This document shows, one piece after another, positions 26,346 through 35,772 of a stretch of 64,000 bases of DNA. The position numbers and the translations under genes were made by a program. The notes under the pieces are model-generated. The model was not told the DNA's origin. It did not search any database and saw nothing but the letters and a program-made list of their open reading frames with translations. This stretch comes from Plasticicumulans lactativorans. GTDB taxonomy: Bacteria > Pseudomonadota > Gammaproteobacteria > Competibacterales > Competibacteraceae. The DNA is taken from the NCBI RefSeq assembly GCF_004341245.1, contig NZ_SLWY01000010.1, positions 124,001 through 188,000 of the forward strand. Reading direction: 5' to 3'. The first letter of the stretch is position 1, and each line of letters opens with the position of its first letter.

Positions 26346-26466
26346 GGCCGAAGGGCGATGCGCCGCCCGTTGCCGCCAGCAGGCTGACGGCAGCGGGTTT
26401 CTCCCGCACCACTACACAACATCCCCGGGGGGGCCGGATCGAAGCGCCCGAAATCCGGAGTGGCCT

Positions 26467-26951
26467 TCAGTCCCACCGCGGCGCGATGCCCGCGGGATCG
26501 GCCAGGCGCTCGTTGCGGTCGAGGGCGGCGATCGCGGCCATGTCCGCGTCGCCCAGGACCAGTTCCAGTGCCTTCAGGTTGCCTGCCAGGTTCGCGCGGC
26601 GGGTCGACGAGGGGATAACCGAGTAGCCCTGCCGCAGCGCCCAGGCCAGCGCGACCTGCGCGGGGGTGGCGTCGTGCTGCGCGGCAATGGCCTGCAGCAG
26701 CGGGTCCTGCAGCACCTTGCCGTAGGCCAGGGTCATGTACGAGGTGATGTGGATGCCCTGCGCGCGGGCGTAGTCGGCGAGCGTGCGGTTCGGCAGGTAA
26801 GGGCTGAGTTCGACCGGGTTGGTGGCGATGGCGTCGCGGCCGATGCTGAGGCGGCGATCGCCACGCCGATGTCGGCCTCGTTGGCGTAGATCTGCGCGGT
26901 GTCGATCGCGCGGTAGCCGACGTCGAGCGCATCGCGCACCGAGTCGATCAC
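26467..26951 (-). pseudogene. Aldo/keto reductase (DkgB-like) pseudogene with internal deletion
   Basis: The minus strand encodes the N-terminal segment [34 protein letters not shown], then at about 26850 jumps frame to the C-terminal part ([20 protein letters not shown] ... [14 protein letters not shown] ... [23 protein letters not shown] ... AGIAPRWD). About 100 residues that lie between these parts in intact DkgB-type 2,5-diketogluconate reductases are missing, and the extreme N-terminus is lost into an MFS fragment. It is non-functional. Confidence 0.85.
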
Positions 26952-26964
26952 GGTCTGGCCCTGC

Positions 26965-27094
26965 TGGCCAGCAGCCCGGCGGAGGGGAGGCTCACGCCGA
27001 GGTCGGTGGCGATGGTGGGGATCAGGCCGACGATGACGAACTCCGTCGTGCCGATGGCGAAGGCGCTGATGGTCAGCGCCAGCAGGCCACCCGG
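26965..27094 (-). pseudogene. MFS transporter N-terminal fragment
   Basis: The minus strand encodes PGGLLALTISAFAIGTTEF continuing through [25 protein letters not shown], the first membrane helices of an arabinose-efflux-type MFS permease. It is joined abruptly to the LysR fragment upstream (~27095) and to the aldo/keto reductase fragment downstream (~26960). Confidence 0.8.
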
Positions 27095-27097
27095 GAC

Positions 27098-27226
27098 GTG
27101 CGCCAGCCCATCCACGCCGTCTACTACCGCAACACCGCGCTGGCGTCCCGCATCACCTGCTTCGTCGACTACGTTGTCGAACGCCTCGGCCGGCAGCCTT
27201 TCGATGAAGCCGGCGAGCTTCGGTAG
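27098..27226 (+). pseudogene. LysR-family regulator C-terminal fragment
   Basis: The plus strand encodes VRQPIHAVYYRNTALASRIT, then CFVDYVVERLG and a short tail before a stop, the characteristic last ~40 residues of LysR-type regulators. The DNA-binding and most of the effector domain are absent. Confidence 0.75.
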
Positions 27227-27662
27227 CGGGCGCGACGTATTGTGGGCACCACGCTCCGCGTTGCGCGTGCGCCGATGATTGGGGCCACGACGACACCCCG
27301 CACGGCCGAGAGACGACGCCCGAGCCGATGCCTCCACTGCCGCGCCCAGCGCCACCGGTTACAATCCGGCGGCTGCCGCCGCGAGCGCGAACCGGCCACG
27401 GCCATGCCGGGCCCGCTGCCGCAGGCGGGCGCGGATGCGTTCTGCCCGCAGGTGTTCGTGACCTGCCGGTCGCCGCTGCGCGAGCGCGGCCGCCGGTGCA
27501 TCAGCAGGGCGATGCGTTCCGGCCAGCGACGTCCGCGGTTACGCGTGGTGTGCGAGGGGCGTCGGCCGGTCGTGCCGGGTACACGCCAGGGCCGCACCGC
27601 AGAACCCCGAAACCCGCTATCAGCGCGGCTCCCGGCACGCCCCGGGGGGCGTGCGTGGTCTC
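27227..27662. other. Gene-free region upstream of queA
   Basis: About 436 bases with no ORF showing recognisable protein sequence; the open frames are Arg-rich composition artefacts. It probably contains decayed sequence from the adjacent debris plus the queA promoter, but I see no convincing promoter motif. Confidence 0.5.
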
Positions 27663-28700
27663 ATGCCGATGTTGAGAGCCGATTTCCATTTCGACCTTCC
27701 GCCGGAGCTCATCGCCCAGCACCCGCCCGCGCAGCGCGGGGCGAGCCGGCTGCTGGTGCTCGACGGGCCGAGCGGCGCGCTCGCCGATGCCGCGTTCGCC
27801 GATCTCCCGCGCTGGCTGCGCGCAGGCGACCTGCTGGTGTTCAACGACACGCGGGTGATCCCGGCGCGCCTGTTCGGTGCGAAGGACAGCGGCGGGCGGG
27901 TGGAGGCGCTGGTCGAGCGGCTGCTCGACGCGCACCGCGTGCTCGCGCACGTGCGCGCGAGCAAGGCGCCGCGTCCGGGCAGCGGCATCGTCTTCGCGGG
28001 CGGACTGCGCGCGAGCGTGCGCCAGCGCCACGAGGACCTGTTCGAGCTCGCCTTCGAGGATCCGCGGCCGGTGCTCGAACTGCTCGATGCGTACGGCCAC
28101 GTGCCCCTGCCGCCCTATATCGACCGGCCCGATGCCGCGGGCGATGCCGACCGCTACCAGACGGTCTACGCCCGCGCGCCGGGCGCCGTCGCGGCGCCGA
28201 CCGCCGGGCTGCATTTCACCGAGGCGCTGCTCGAACAGCTCGCCGCGGCGGGGGTGGAGCGGACCTTCGTGACCCTGCACGTCGGCGCCGGCACCTTCCA
28301 GCCGGTGCGCGCCGAGCGCATCGCCGATCACCACATGCATGCCGAGCAGGTCGAGGTCGGCCCCGAGGTGGTCGCGGCGGTGGCAGCGACGCGCGCGCGG
28401 GGCGGGCGGGTGGTGGCGGTCGGGACCACGGCGGTGCGCAGCCTCGAAGCCGCGGCCGCCGCGGGCGCACTGGCGCCGTTCAGCGGCGACACGCGGATCT
28501 TCATCACGCCGGGCTACCGCTTCCGCGTCGTCGACGCGCTGGTGACCAACTTCCACCTGCCGGAGTCGACCTTGCTGATGCTGGTGTCGGCCTTCGCCGG
28601 GCATGCCAGCGTGCTCGCCGCCTACCGCCACGCGGTGGCGGCGCGTTACCGTTTCTTCAGCTACGGCGACGCGATGTTCCTGACCCGGGCCCCCGTCTGA
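27663..28700 (+). CDS. queA: S-adenosylmethionine:tRNA ribosyltransferase-isomerase
   Basis: A 345-residue enzyme that transfers and isomerises the ribosyl moiety of SAM to 7-aminomethyl-7-deazaguanine in tRNA, the penultimate step of queuosine formation. Signatures include [55 protein letters not shown] and [21 protein letters not shown]. The start is either ATG 27663 or ATG 27669 ([11 protein letters not shown]); neither has a clear RBS. The usual partner tgt is not in the window downstream. Confidence 0.95.
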   Translation: MPMLRADFHFDLPPELIAQHPPAQRGASRLLVLDGPSGALADAAFADLPRWLRAGDLLVFNDTRVIPARLFGAKDSGGRVEALVERLLDAHRVLAHVRASKAPRPGSGIVFAGGLRASVRQRHEDLFELAFEDPRPVLELLDAYGHVPLPPYIDRPDAAGDADRYQTVYARAPGAVAAPTAGLHFTEALLEQLAAAGVERTFVTLHVGAGTFQPVRAERIADHHMHAEQVEVGPEVVAAVAATRARGGRVVAVGTTAVRSLEAAAAAGALAPFSGDTRIFITPGYRFRVVDALVTNFHLPESTLLMLVSAFAGHASVLAAYRHAVAARYRFFSYGDAMFLTRAPV

Positions 28701-28813
28701 GCCAGCGTGCAACTTTCGCCCGAGCGTCCTGTCTCTGCGGGGACTGCGCTTGCAATGGCGCCTACCGTCCCCACAGAACCGGGGAGGTTCCGTCTGTTCC
28801 GAAGAGGAAGCCC

Positions 28814-29701
28814 ATGAAACGCATCATTCTGTTCGTGCTCACCAACATCGCCGTGCTGATCGTGCTCAGCATCACCGCACGACTGCTCGGCGTGGACCGT
28901 TTCCTGACGCAGAACGGTCTCAACATGGGGGCTTTGCTGGTGTTCGCCGCCGTGTTCGGCATGGGCGGCTCGTTCATCTCGCTGGCAATGTCGAAGTGGA
29001 TGGCCAAGTCCTCGGTCGGCGCGGTGGTGATCGACGTGCCGCAGAACGCCACCGAGCGCTGGCTGGTCGACACGGTTGCGCGCCAGGCCCGCGCCGCGGG
29101 CATCGGCATGCCCGAGGTCGCGATCTACGATTCGCCGGAGATCAACGCCTTCGCCACCGGCGCGAACCGCGACAAGGCCCTGGTGGCCGTCAGCACCGGC
29201 CTGCTGACCAACATGACCGCGGACGAGGTCGAAGGCGTGCTGGCGCACGAGGTCAGCCACGTCGCCAACGGCGACATGATTACGCTGGCGCTGATCCAGG
29301 GCGTGGTGAACACCTTCGTGATCTTCCTGTCGCGTGCGGTGGGCTACGTGATCGACCGGGCGCTGTCGGGCAACCGTGACGAGGAGGGCGGGGTCGGCAT
29401 CGCCTACTACATCAGCAGCATCGTGCTGGAACTGCTGTTCGGCGTGCTCGCCTCGGTGATCGTGATGTGGTTCTCGCGCCAGCGCGAGTTCCGCGCCGAT
29501 GCCGGCGGCGCGCATCTCGCCGGCCGCGGCAAGATGGTGGCGGCGCTCGAACGGCTGCGCCTGATGCACGAGCCCTCGCACCTGCCCTCGCAGATGGCGG
29601 CCTTCGGCATCAACGGCGGCCTGGGCGATGGCCTGAAGCGGCTGTTCATGACCCACCCGCCGCTGGAGGAGCGCATCGCCGCGCTGCTGCGCGCCGCCTG
29701 A
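28814..29701 (+). CDS. htpX: Membrane zinc metalloprotease HtpX
   Basis: A 295-residue M48 protease with two N-terminal membrane helices ([43 protein letters not shown]), the zinc motif [12 protein letters not shown], a further hydrophobic pair and the [13 protein letters not shown] downstream glutamate motif. It degrades misfolded inner-membrane proteins alongside FtsH. ATG 28814 follows GAGGAAG. A convergent hairpin follows the gene. Confidence 0.96.
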   Translation: MKRIILFVLTNIAVLIVLSITARLLGVDRFLTQNGLNMGALLVFAAVFGMGGSFISLAMSKWMAKSSVGAVVIDVPQNATERWLVDTVARQARAAGIGMPEVAIYDSPEINAFATGANRDKALVAVSTGLLTNMTADEVEGVLAHEVSHVANGDMITLALIQGVVNTFVIFLSRAVGYVIDRALSGNRDEEGGVGIAYYISSIVLELLFGVLASVIVMWFSRQREFRADAGGAHLAGRGKMVAALERLRLMHEPSHLPSQMAAFGINGGLGDGLKRLFMTHPPLEERIAALLRAA

Positions 29702-29733
29702 TCGCGCGCGCTGCCCTCACATCTACCCCCTGC

Positions 29734-29757
29734 GGAGCCCGCCGGCCGGCGGGCTCC
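29734..29757. terminator. Hairpin between convergent htpX and the FimX-like gene
   Basis: A perfect 10-bp stem GGAGCCCGCC/GGCGGGCTCC with a GGCC loop; the downstream T-run is short (CTTTCC), so strength is uncertain. It could serve both directions. Confidence 0.6.
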
Positions 29758-29789
29758 GGCCTTTCCGGCCGCTGTCGGCCGGCCCGCCT

Positions 29790-31892
29790 TCACAGCACGA
29801 ACTGCTGGAAGTCGAAATCGAGTCGCGGGCTCGCCGCCTGCACGACCGGTCCCTGCACGTGGTCGATGCCGAACCCCCAGGCATTGGCGAGGCGCGACGG
29901 CGAAGTGACGTCGACCGCGATCACCTGCGCGCCGAGGGCTTGCGCGCCGTGCACCAGGCCCTCGAGGTCGCGGCGCAGGTCCTTGTCGTTGCCGGCCCGG
30001 TCGACGCTGTCCATGTCGAGTTCGACGTAGCTCGGGCGCAGGTGCTCCAGGTAGCGCTGGCTGTCGCCGTGCCTGCCGCAGTGGTGCAGGGCGAGCGCGC
30101 AGTCGAGCGGGGCGAGTTGCTTGCGCAGTCGCAAAAGGTCCACCAGATACGGTTCGACCGACTCTTCGGCGATCTCCAGCACGAGGGTGCGGCCGGGCAC
30201 CTGGACCTCGGCGAGGTGCTGCCCGAGCCAGGCGGGAAAGTCCGCGTCGGTGATCGAGTTGCTCGACAGGCCGAGGAACAGGACGAGCTCGCCGTGCTTG
30301 CCGCCGGCGCCGGCGGCTGCCCGCAGGGCCGTGGCGATCAGCCAGCGGTCGATCTGGCGCATCACCCCGCGCGCCTCGGCGAGCGGCACGAGTTCACCGA
30401 GGTCGAGCGGGGCGCCGGCGGCATCCGGCGCGAACAGCCGCACCCGGTAGCGCTGCCGCGCGTCGCCGGCGAGCGAGGCGACCGGCTCGTAATGCGCTTC
30501 GAGGCGGCGTTCGACCATGGCCGCCCGCAGTTCGCGCAGCAGCGCGTCGCGGCGCGCGGCCGAATCGCGATCGGGGTTGATCGGCGCATACACCTGGACC
30601 TGGCCGGGGCCGAGCTGGCGGGCCTGCTCGCAGGCGCGATCGGCGAAAGCGATGATCTGCGTCGGGCTGTGCGCGGCATCGCCGAGCAGGCACACCCCGG
30701 CGCAGGCGCGCGTGGAGATCAGCCGCGACTCCACCGCCACCGAGCGCTCGCCGATGCTGCGACACAGGCGCTCGCCCAGTTCCAGCGCCGCCGCCCGGCC
30801 GGCGGCCGGCGTGTACACGGTGAAGGTGGCGTCGGCGAAGCGTGCGACCAGGTCGTCCGGGCCGAGCAGGCGCAGCACCGCTTCGGCCACCGCCCGCAGC
30901 AGCGTGTCGACCGCCTCCAGGCCGAGGCTCTGCGCGATGTTGCGGTATTCGGTGAGCAGCACGTAGAGCACCGCGCCGCCGGACTGGCCGCTGGTCAGCG
31001 CGTGCGTGCGCAGCCGCGTCAGGCGTTCGGTGAAGGAGTGGCGGTTGTAGAAGCCGGTGACCGGGTCGTGCTCGGCGACGTACTGCAGCCGGCTGCGCAG
31101 TTCGCTGTCCTCGTCGCTGCGCCGTAGCAGCAACTGCAGGCAGGGTTCCTCGTTCATCCGCGACGGCGTGGCGCACAGCCGGATGTCGACGTTGCCGCCG
31201 TCGGCGCGGTGCGCCCGCAGGTCGATCCACTCGGCCGCGGGGGCCTTGCCGGTGGCGTCGTGAGGAGGCTGGTCGACCTGGCGCAGGTAGGCCTTCAGCG
31301 CGTCGCGGTCGGCGCGATCGATCAGGTCGACCAGCGTGCAGCCGACCATGTTGTCGCCGTAGCCGAACAGTTCGCGGTAGGCGGGGTTGGCGTAGACGTG
31401 TGCGCCCTCGTGGATGTAGGCGACGGCGTCGCGCGCGCCTTCGAGCAGCGCCTGGGCGCGGGCCTCGCTCTCGCGGTACAGCCCCTCCCAGCGTCGCGCC
31501 TGGCGGCGCTGTTCGAGGCGGTTGAGCTCGAGGCGCGCGACCATCGGCAGCGAGGTCGGGATGCTCAGCGCGGCGATGCGGTCGGCGCCGGCGCCGAGCA
31601 GGCGCGCGGCGACGGCGCTTTCGAGGTTTTCGATCACCGCGATGATCGGGATGTCCTTGAACGCGCCGTCGACCGAATCACGCACGTCCTCGACCCGCGG
31701 CAGTCCTTCGCCCGGGCGCACCACGATCAGGTCGAGCGGCTGCTCGTCGATCAGGCGCTGCAGGTCGTCGAGGCGGTCGGCCTGCCAGTGCCGCACCAGG
31801 TAGCTGGCGCCGCGCAGCGGGCGCAGGATCGGCTGCACGTCGTGCCGCGGGTGGTCGACGATCAGCAGGCGGATGGCGGCGTCGATGAGCAA
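29790..31892 (-). CDS. FimX-like degenerate REC-PAS-GGDEF-EAL protein
   Basis: A 700-residue protein with the architecture of Pseudomonas FimX. Residues ~1-125 form a receiver-like domain, ~145-260 a PAS domain ([18 protein letters not shown]), ~270-440 a GGDEF domain ([15 protein letters not shown]) whose active site is replaced by FADAT (~352-356), and ~455-700 an EAL domain in which the catalytic EAL is lost (RVRLF, ~483-487), while [18 protein letters not shown] and FGIDHVQGP remain as family landmarks. Both enzymatic activities are predicted to be absent, leaving a cyclic di-GMP sensor. FimX controls type IV pilus assembly; pilQ is also in this window. Confidence 0.8.
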   Translation of the reverse strand: MLIDAAIRLLIVDHPRHDVQPILRPLRGASYLVRHWQADRLDDLQRLIDEQPLDLIVVRPGEGLPRVEDVRDSVDGAFKDIPIIAVIENLESAVAARLLGAGADRIAALSIPTSLPMVARLELNRLEQRRQARRWEGLYRESEARAQALLEGARDAVAYIHEGAHVYANPAYRELFGYGDNMVGCTLVDLIDRADRDALKAYLRQVDQPPHDATGKAPAAEWIDLRAHRADGGNVDIRLCATPSRMNEEPCLQLLLRRSDEDSELRSRLQYVAEHDPVTGFYNRHSFTERLTRLRTHALTSGQSGGAVLYVLLTEYRNIAQSLGLEAVDTLLRAVAEAVLRLLGPDDLVARFADATFTVYTPAAGRAAALELGERLCRSIGERSVAVESRLISTRACAGVCLLGDAAHSPTQIIAFADRACEQARQLGPGQVQVYAPINPDRDSAARRDALLRELRAAMVERRLEAHYEPVASLAGDARQRYRVRLFAPDAAGAPLDLGELVPLAEARGVMRQIDRWLIATALRAAAGAGGKHGELVLFLGLSSNSITDADFPAWLGQHLAEVQVPGRTLVLEIAEESVEPYLVDLLRLRKQLAPLDCALALHHCGRHGDSQRYLEHLRPSYVELDMDSVDRAGNDKDLRRDLEGLVHGAQALGAQVIAVDVTSPSRLANAWGFGIDHVQGPVVQAASPRLDFDFQQFVL

Positions 31893-31922
31893 GCGGGCCT
31901 CCGGGGGCGGGATGGCGGGGCG

Positions 31923-32939
31923 TCAGCGCGCGACGACGGGGGTCTTGGCGGGCGCTCCGGCCACCTCGCGCACCAGCCGTGGCACCAGGTAGCCGGGCAG
32001 CTGCGCGCGCAGCGTATCCATGATAGCCAAGGCCCGCGCGTCGGCGACGGCGAAGTGCGCGGCGCCGCGCACCGCGTCGAGCTGGTGCAGGTAGTAGGGC
32101 AGCACGCCGGCGGCGAACAGGCGCTCGCTCAGCTCGGCGAGCACCGCGGCGTCATCGTTGACGCCGGCGAGCAGCACGCTCTGGTTCAGCAGCGTGATGC
32201 CGCGGCGGCGCAGCGGCGCGAGCGCCGCGGCGACCTCGGCGTCGAGCTCGTGCGGATGGTTGGCGTGCACCACCAGCACGGTCGCCAGGCGGGTGGCGTC
32301 GAGCACGGCGAGCAGGCCACCGTCGACGCGCGCCGGCAGCACCACCGGCTGGCGGCTGTGGATGCGCAGCCGCTGCAGGTGGGGGATGGCGTCGAGCGCC
32401 GCGAGCAGCGTCGCCAGGCGCCGGTCGGACAGCGCGAGCGGGTCGCCGCCGCTCAGGATCACCTCGCTGACCTCGGGGGTCGCGCGCAGGTAGTCGAGTG
32501 CCGCGTCCCAGGCGCCGCGGCCGGCGCTGGCGGCGCCGTACGGGAACTCGCGGCGGAAGCAGTAGCGGCAGTGCACGCCGCAGGCGCCGGTGGCGACGAG
32601 CAGCGCGCGGCCGCGGTACTTGTGCAGCACCCCCGGCACCGGCATCGCGGCGAGGTCGCCGACCGGATCGGCGACGTAGCCCGGCGCGGCGACGAGTTCC
32701 TCGGCGAGCGGCAGCACCTGGCGCAGCAGCGGGTCGTGCGCGTCGCCCTTGCGCATGCGGGCGACGAAGCCGCGCGGCACGCGCAGCGGGAACGCCGCCG
32801 CGGCACGGCGCGCGGCGGGCAGCCAGGCGGGGTCGAGGTCGAGCGCGTGCAGGAGCTCGGCGGGGTCGGTGTAGGCCGCGGCGAGTTCCACCTGCCAGCG
32901 CGGGGGTGCCTCACGCGGCGTCAGCGATGCGGCTATCAT
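31923..32939 (-). CDS. epmB: EF-P beta-lysylation protein, lysine 2,3-aminomutase-like
   Basis: A 338-residue radical SAM enzyme. The 4Fe-4S motif is [11 protein letters not shown], followed by the aminomutase-type SGGDPL and a PLP-binding region. EpmB isomerises (S)-alpha-lysine to (R)-beta-lysine for attachment to elongation factor P. It is divergent from efp by 45 bp, and epmA follows efp, so substrate maker, target and ligase are adjacent. ATG at 32937-32939 is chosen because the frame opens in efp-antisense sequence beyond. Confidence 0.93.
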   Translation of the reverse strand: MIAASLTPREAPPRWQVELAAAYTDPAELLHALDLDPAWLPAARRAAAAFPLRVPRGFVARMRKGDAHDPLLRQVLPLAEELVAAPGYVADPVGDLAAMPVPGVLHKYRGRALLVATGACGVHCRYCFRREFPYGAASAGRGAWDAALDYLRATPEVSEVILSGGDPLALSDRRLATLLAALDAIPHLQRLRIHSRQPVVLPARVDGGLLAVLDATRLATVLVVHANHPHELDAEVAAALAPLRRRGITLLNQSVLLAGVNDDAAVLAELSERLFAAGVLPYYLHQLDAVRGAAHFAVADARALAIMDTLRAQLPGYLVPRLVREVAGAPAKTPVVAR

Positions 32940-32984
32940 GTGCGGCCTTCGGCAGCGGCGGTTTCGATAGAGAAAGGCGGAAAT

Positions 32985-33554
32985 ATGGCCACGTACAGTA
33001 CCAACGAGTTCAAGAGCGGCCTGAAGATCATGCTCGACGGCGATCCCTACGCGATCGTCGAGAACGAGTTCGTCAAGCCCGGCAAGGGTCAGGCATTCAA
33101 CCGCGTGAAGGTCCGCAACCTCAAGACCGGACGCACCATCGAACGCACCTTCAAGTCGGGCGACACCGCCGAGGGCGCCGACGTGATGGACGTCGAGATG
33201 CAGTACCTCTACAACGACGGCGAGTTCTGGCACTTCATGGACCAGCAGAGCTTCGAGCAGATCAGCGCCGATGCCAACGCCGTCGGCGACAGCGGCAAAT
33301 GGATGAAGGAGAACGACATCTGCCAGATCACGCTGTGGAACGGCGTGCCGCTGACGGTGAACCCGCCGAACTTCATCGTCGCCAAGATCGTCGAGACCGA
33401 CCCCGGCCTGAAGGGCGACACCTCCGGCGGCGGCGGCAAGCCGGCGACGCTCGAGACCGGCGCGGTGGTGCGCGTGCCGCTGTTCGTGCAGACCGGCGAG
33501 GTCGTCAAGGTCGACACCCGTACCGGCGAGTACGTGTCGCGCGTCAAGGAGTGA
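32985..33554 (+). CDS. efp: Elongation factor P
   Basis: A 189-residue three-domain translation factor that relieves ribosome stalling at polyproline. The modification loop KPGKGQAF carries the lysine expected to be beta-lysylated, consistent with the flanking epmB and epmA genes. The start is well supported by AGAAAGGCGG upstream of ATG 32985. The proline-rich proteins in this window (FliK, DamX-like) are examples of likely EF-P clients. Confidence 0.97.
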   Translation: MATYSTNEFKSGLKIMLDGDPYAIVENEFVKPGKGQAFNRVKVRNLKTGRTIERTFKSGDTAEGADVMDVEMQYLYNDGEFWHFMDQQSFEQISADANAVGDSGKWMKENDICQITLWNGVPLTVNPPNFIVAKIVETDPGLKGDTSGGGGKPATLETGAVVRVPLFVQTGEVVKVDTRTGEYVSRVKE

Positions 33555-33612
33555 CCGACGCGTGCCGCCACAGGAGCCCGCGGGCCCCCGTGGCGTTTCC
33601 GGGAGCCCCCGC

Positions 33613-34608
33613 ATGGCCATCGACACCGACGCCTGGCGCCCGAGCGCGCCGCTCGCGCACCTGCGCCTGCGCGCCGAACTGCTGAACCGCACGCGGGCCT
33701 TCTTCGCCGCCCGCGGGGTGCTCGAGGTCGACACCCCGGCGCTGTCCTGCGCCGGCGCCACCGATCCGCACCTGGCGAGCTTCGACACCGTCTACCACGG
33801 CCCCGGCCCGCGCCACGGCCAGCGGCTGTACCTGCACACTTCGCCGGAATTCCCGATGAAGCGCCTGCTCGCCGCCGGCAGCGGCTGCATCTGGCAGCTC
33901 GCCAAGGTGTTTCGCGACGGCGAGGCGGGGCGGCGGCACAACCCCGAGTTCAGCCTGCTCGAGTGGTACCGCGTCGGCTTCGACCATCGCCGCCTGATGG
34001 ACGAGGTGGCCGAGCTGGTCACCGCGCTGCTCGCCGACCGCCGCGCGCTCGGTGAACCCGAACGCCTCAGCTATGCCGGCGCGTTCGTGCGCCACTGCGG
34101 CTTCGATCCGCATCGCGCCGGCGTGCGCACGCTGCGCGCGGTGTGTCGCGAGCGCGGCATCGAGCCGCCGCCCGGCATGCCCGAGGACGCGCGCGATCCC
34201 TGGCTCGACCTGCTGCTGACCCACCTGATCGAGCCCGAACTCGGTCGTGGTCGTCTGACCTTCGTCTACGATTATCCGGCGAGCCAGGCGGCGCTGGCGC
34301 GGCTGCGGCCCGGCGATCCGCCGCTGGGGGAGCGCTTCGAGCTGTACCTGGAAGGCGTCGAACTCGCCAACGGCTTCCACGAACTCGGCGACGCGGACGA
34401 ACAACGCGCGCGCTTCGGGGCCGAGCGCGCGGCGCGCGCCGTCGCCGGGCTGGCCGACGTGCCGGCCGACGAGGCGCTGCTGCAGGCACTGGCCGCCGGC
34501 CTGCCGGCCTGCGCGGGGGTGGCGCTCGGTTTCGACCGCCTGCTGATGCTGGCCGCCGGGGCCGGCTCGCTAGCTGCGGTGATGAGCTTCCCGATCGACC
34601 GCGCCTGA
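33613..34608 (+). CDS. epmA: EF-P--(R)-beta-lysine ligase
   Basis: A 331-residue paralogue of the class II lysyl-tRNA synthetase catalytic core lacking the anticodon-binding domain. Motif 2-like sequence (GCIWQLAKVFRDGEAGRRHNPEFSLLEWYR) and motif 3 (AGVALGFDRLLMLAAG) are present. It ligates beta-lysine to the EF-P loop lysine. ATG 33613 gives the usual length; an upstream ATG at 33562 would add 17 residues. It follows efp by 58 bp. Confidence 0.95.
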   Translation: MAIDTDAWRPSAPLAHLRLRAELLNRTRAFFAARGVLEVDTPALSCAGATDPHLASFDTVYHGPGPRHGQRLYLHTSPEFPMKRLLAAGSGCIWQLAKVFRDGEAGRRHNPEFSLLEWYRVGFDHRRLMDEVAELVTALLADRRALGEPERLSYAGAFVRHCGFDPHRAGVRTLRAVCRERGIEPPPGMPEDARDPWLDLLLTHLIEPELGRGRLTFVYDYPASQAALARLRPGDPPLGERFELYLEGVELANGFHELGDADEQRARFGAERAARAVAGLADVPADEALLQALAAGLPACAGVALGFDRLLMLAAGAGSLAAVMSFPIDRA

Positions 34609-34658
34609 GCACCGCTGCCGCCGCGCCGACGGCGGTCCGGGCCGCCCGGTGGGCGATC

Positions 34659-34687
34659 TTGTTTAACGAATTAAACATGGGTATGGT
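34659..34687 (+). promoter_or_regulatory. Promoter with embedded palindromic operator before the nitrilase operon
   Basis: TTGTTT (34659-34664) and TATGGT (34682-34687) are 17 bases apart. The perfect palindrome GTTTAACGAATTAAAC (34661-34676) overlaps the -35 element and spacer, so a bound repressor would block transcription. The gap 34609-34871 otherwise holds no gene. Confidence 0.5.
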
Positions 34688-34799
34688 GAATCGATCGCGT
34701 TGGCAGTCGCCGGTGCCGCCCGTTGTGGTAACGATCGCCCCAGAATAGCGGCACGAATGCTGCTAGCGGAGGGGCGTGTTTGGCGTTCTGTTGCGCGGA

Positions 34800-34817
34800 G
34801 TGTTTAACCTTTTCAAC
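34800..34817. promoter_or_regulatory. Second operator-like palindrome before the nitrilase gene
   Basis: TGTTTAACCTTTTCAACA is an imperfect inverted repeat sharing the TGTTTAA half-site with the palindrome at 34661-34676; the spacing is 139 bases, compatible with looping by one regulator. Confidence 0.45.
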
Positions 34818-34871
34818 ACTAGATCGCCGCTCCGGATCACCGGCCAGCGGCTGCCCAGGAGCCTCCCGCCG

Positions 34872-35771
34872 ATGACCCCGTTCGCGATTGCCGGCATCCA
34901 GATGCACATCGCCGCCCACAACAACATCGACGCCATCCGTCACCGGGTCGATTTGCTGATGCACCTGTATCCCTGGGTGCAGATGATCGTGCTGAGCGAA
35001 CTCGCGCCGTTCGGTCCGCTGCTCGAACACGCCCAGGAACTGCCCGGCCCGGCCGAGGAGCCGTTCCAGGCGCTCGCGCGCAAGCACCGCGTGTGGATGT
35101 GTACCGGCTCGATGTTCGAACGCTGCGAGGGGGCGATCTACAACACCTCCTCGGTGATCAACCCCGACGGCGAGGTGGTCGGGCGCCACCGCAAGGTGTT
35201 CCCGTTCTTTCCGTTCGAATCCGGCGTCACCCCGGGCGAAGACTTCCTGCTCTTCGACGTGCCCGACGTCGGCCGCTTCGCGGTGCTGATCTGCTTCGAC
35301 ATGTGGTTCCCCGAGACCACGCGCACCGTCACCGCGATGGGCGCCGAGGTGATCCTGCACCCGGTGCTCACCCATACCATCGACCGCGACGTCGAACTGT
35401 CGATGGCGCAGGCCAATGCGGCGATGTTCCAGTGCTACGTGTTCGACATCAACGGCCTCGGCGCCGGCGGCAACGGCCAGTCCTGCGTCGTCGACCCGAG
35501 CGGGCGCTACCTGCACAAGTCGCTGACCAACGAGGAGTTCATCCCGATCGAGATCGACCTCGACGTGGTCCGCCGGCAGCGCGAGACCGGCATGCGTGGG
35601 CTCGGCCAGACGCTGAAGAGCTTCCGCGACCGGCGCGTCGACCTCACCGTCTACGATCGCAACCGCTGGAACCACCCCTACCTCGACACCCTCGGCAAGC
35701 TGGTCAAGCCCTGCCAGGGCTCGGTCGCCGCCGCCGGCACGCCGGGACTCAGGAACAAGGGCGAGGCGTGA
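34872..35771 (+). CDS. Carbon-nitrogen hydrolase (nitrilase superfamily)
   Basis: A 299-residue enzyme with the nitrilase catalytic triad: Glu in IVLSELAPFG, Lys in GRHRKVFPFFPFE and Cys in AVLICFDMWFPE. Such enzymes hydrolyse amides, nitriles or N-carbamyl compounds; the substrate is not evident. ATG 34872 is used because the upstream extension is out of family. It is the first gene of a three-gene operon with a C45-type NTN hydrolase and an ATP-grasp ligase. Confidence 0.85.
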   Translation: MTPFAIAGIQMHIAAHNNIDAIRHRVDLLMHLYPWVQMIVLSELAPFGPLLEHAQELPGPAEEPFQALARKHRVWMCTGSMFERCEGAIYNTSSVINPDGEVVGRHRKVFPFFPFESGVTPGEDFLLFDVPDVGRFAVLICFDMWFPETTRTVTAMGAEVILHPVLTHTIDRDVELSMAQANAAMFQCYVFDINGLGAGGNGQSCVVDPSGRYLHKSLTNEEFIPIEIDLDVVRRQRETGMRGLGQTLKSFRDRRVDLTVYDRNRWNHPYLDTLGKLVKPCQGSVAAAGTPGLRNKGEA

Positions 35772-35772
35772 G

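Noticed and set aside
27242..29701. 819-codon ORF containing htpX
   Set aside because: Only the last 295 codons are HtpX; the rest is an out-of-frame reading of queA and debris.
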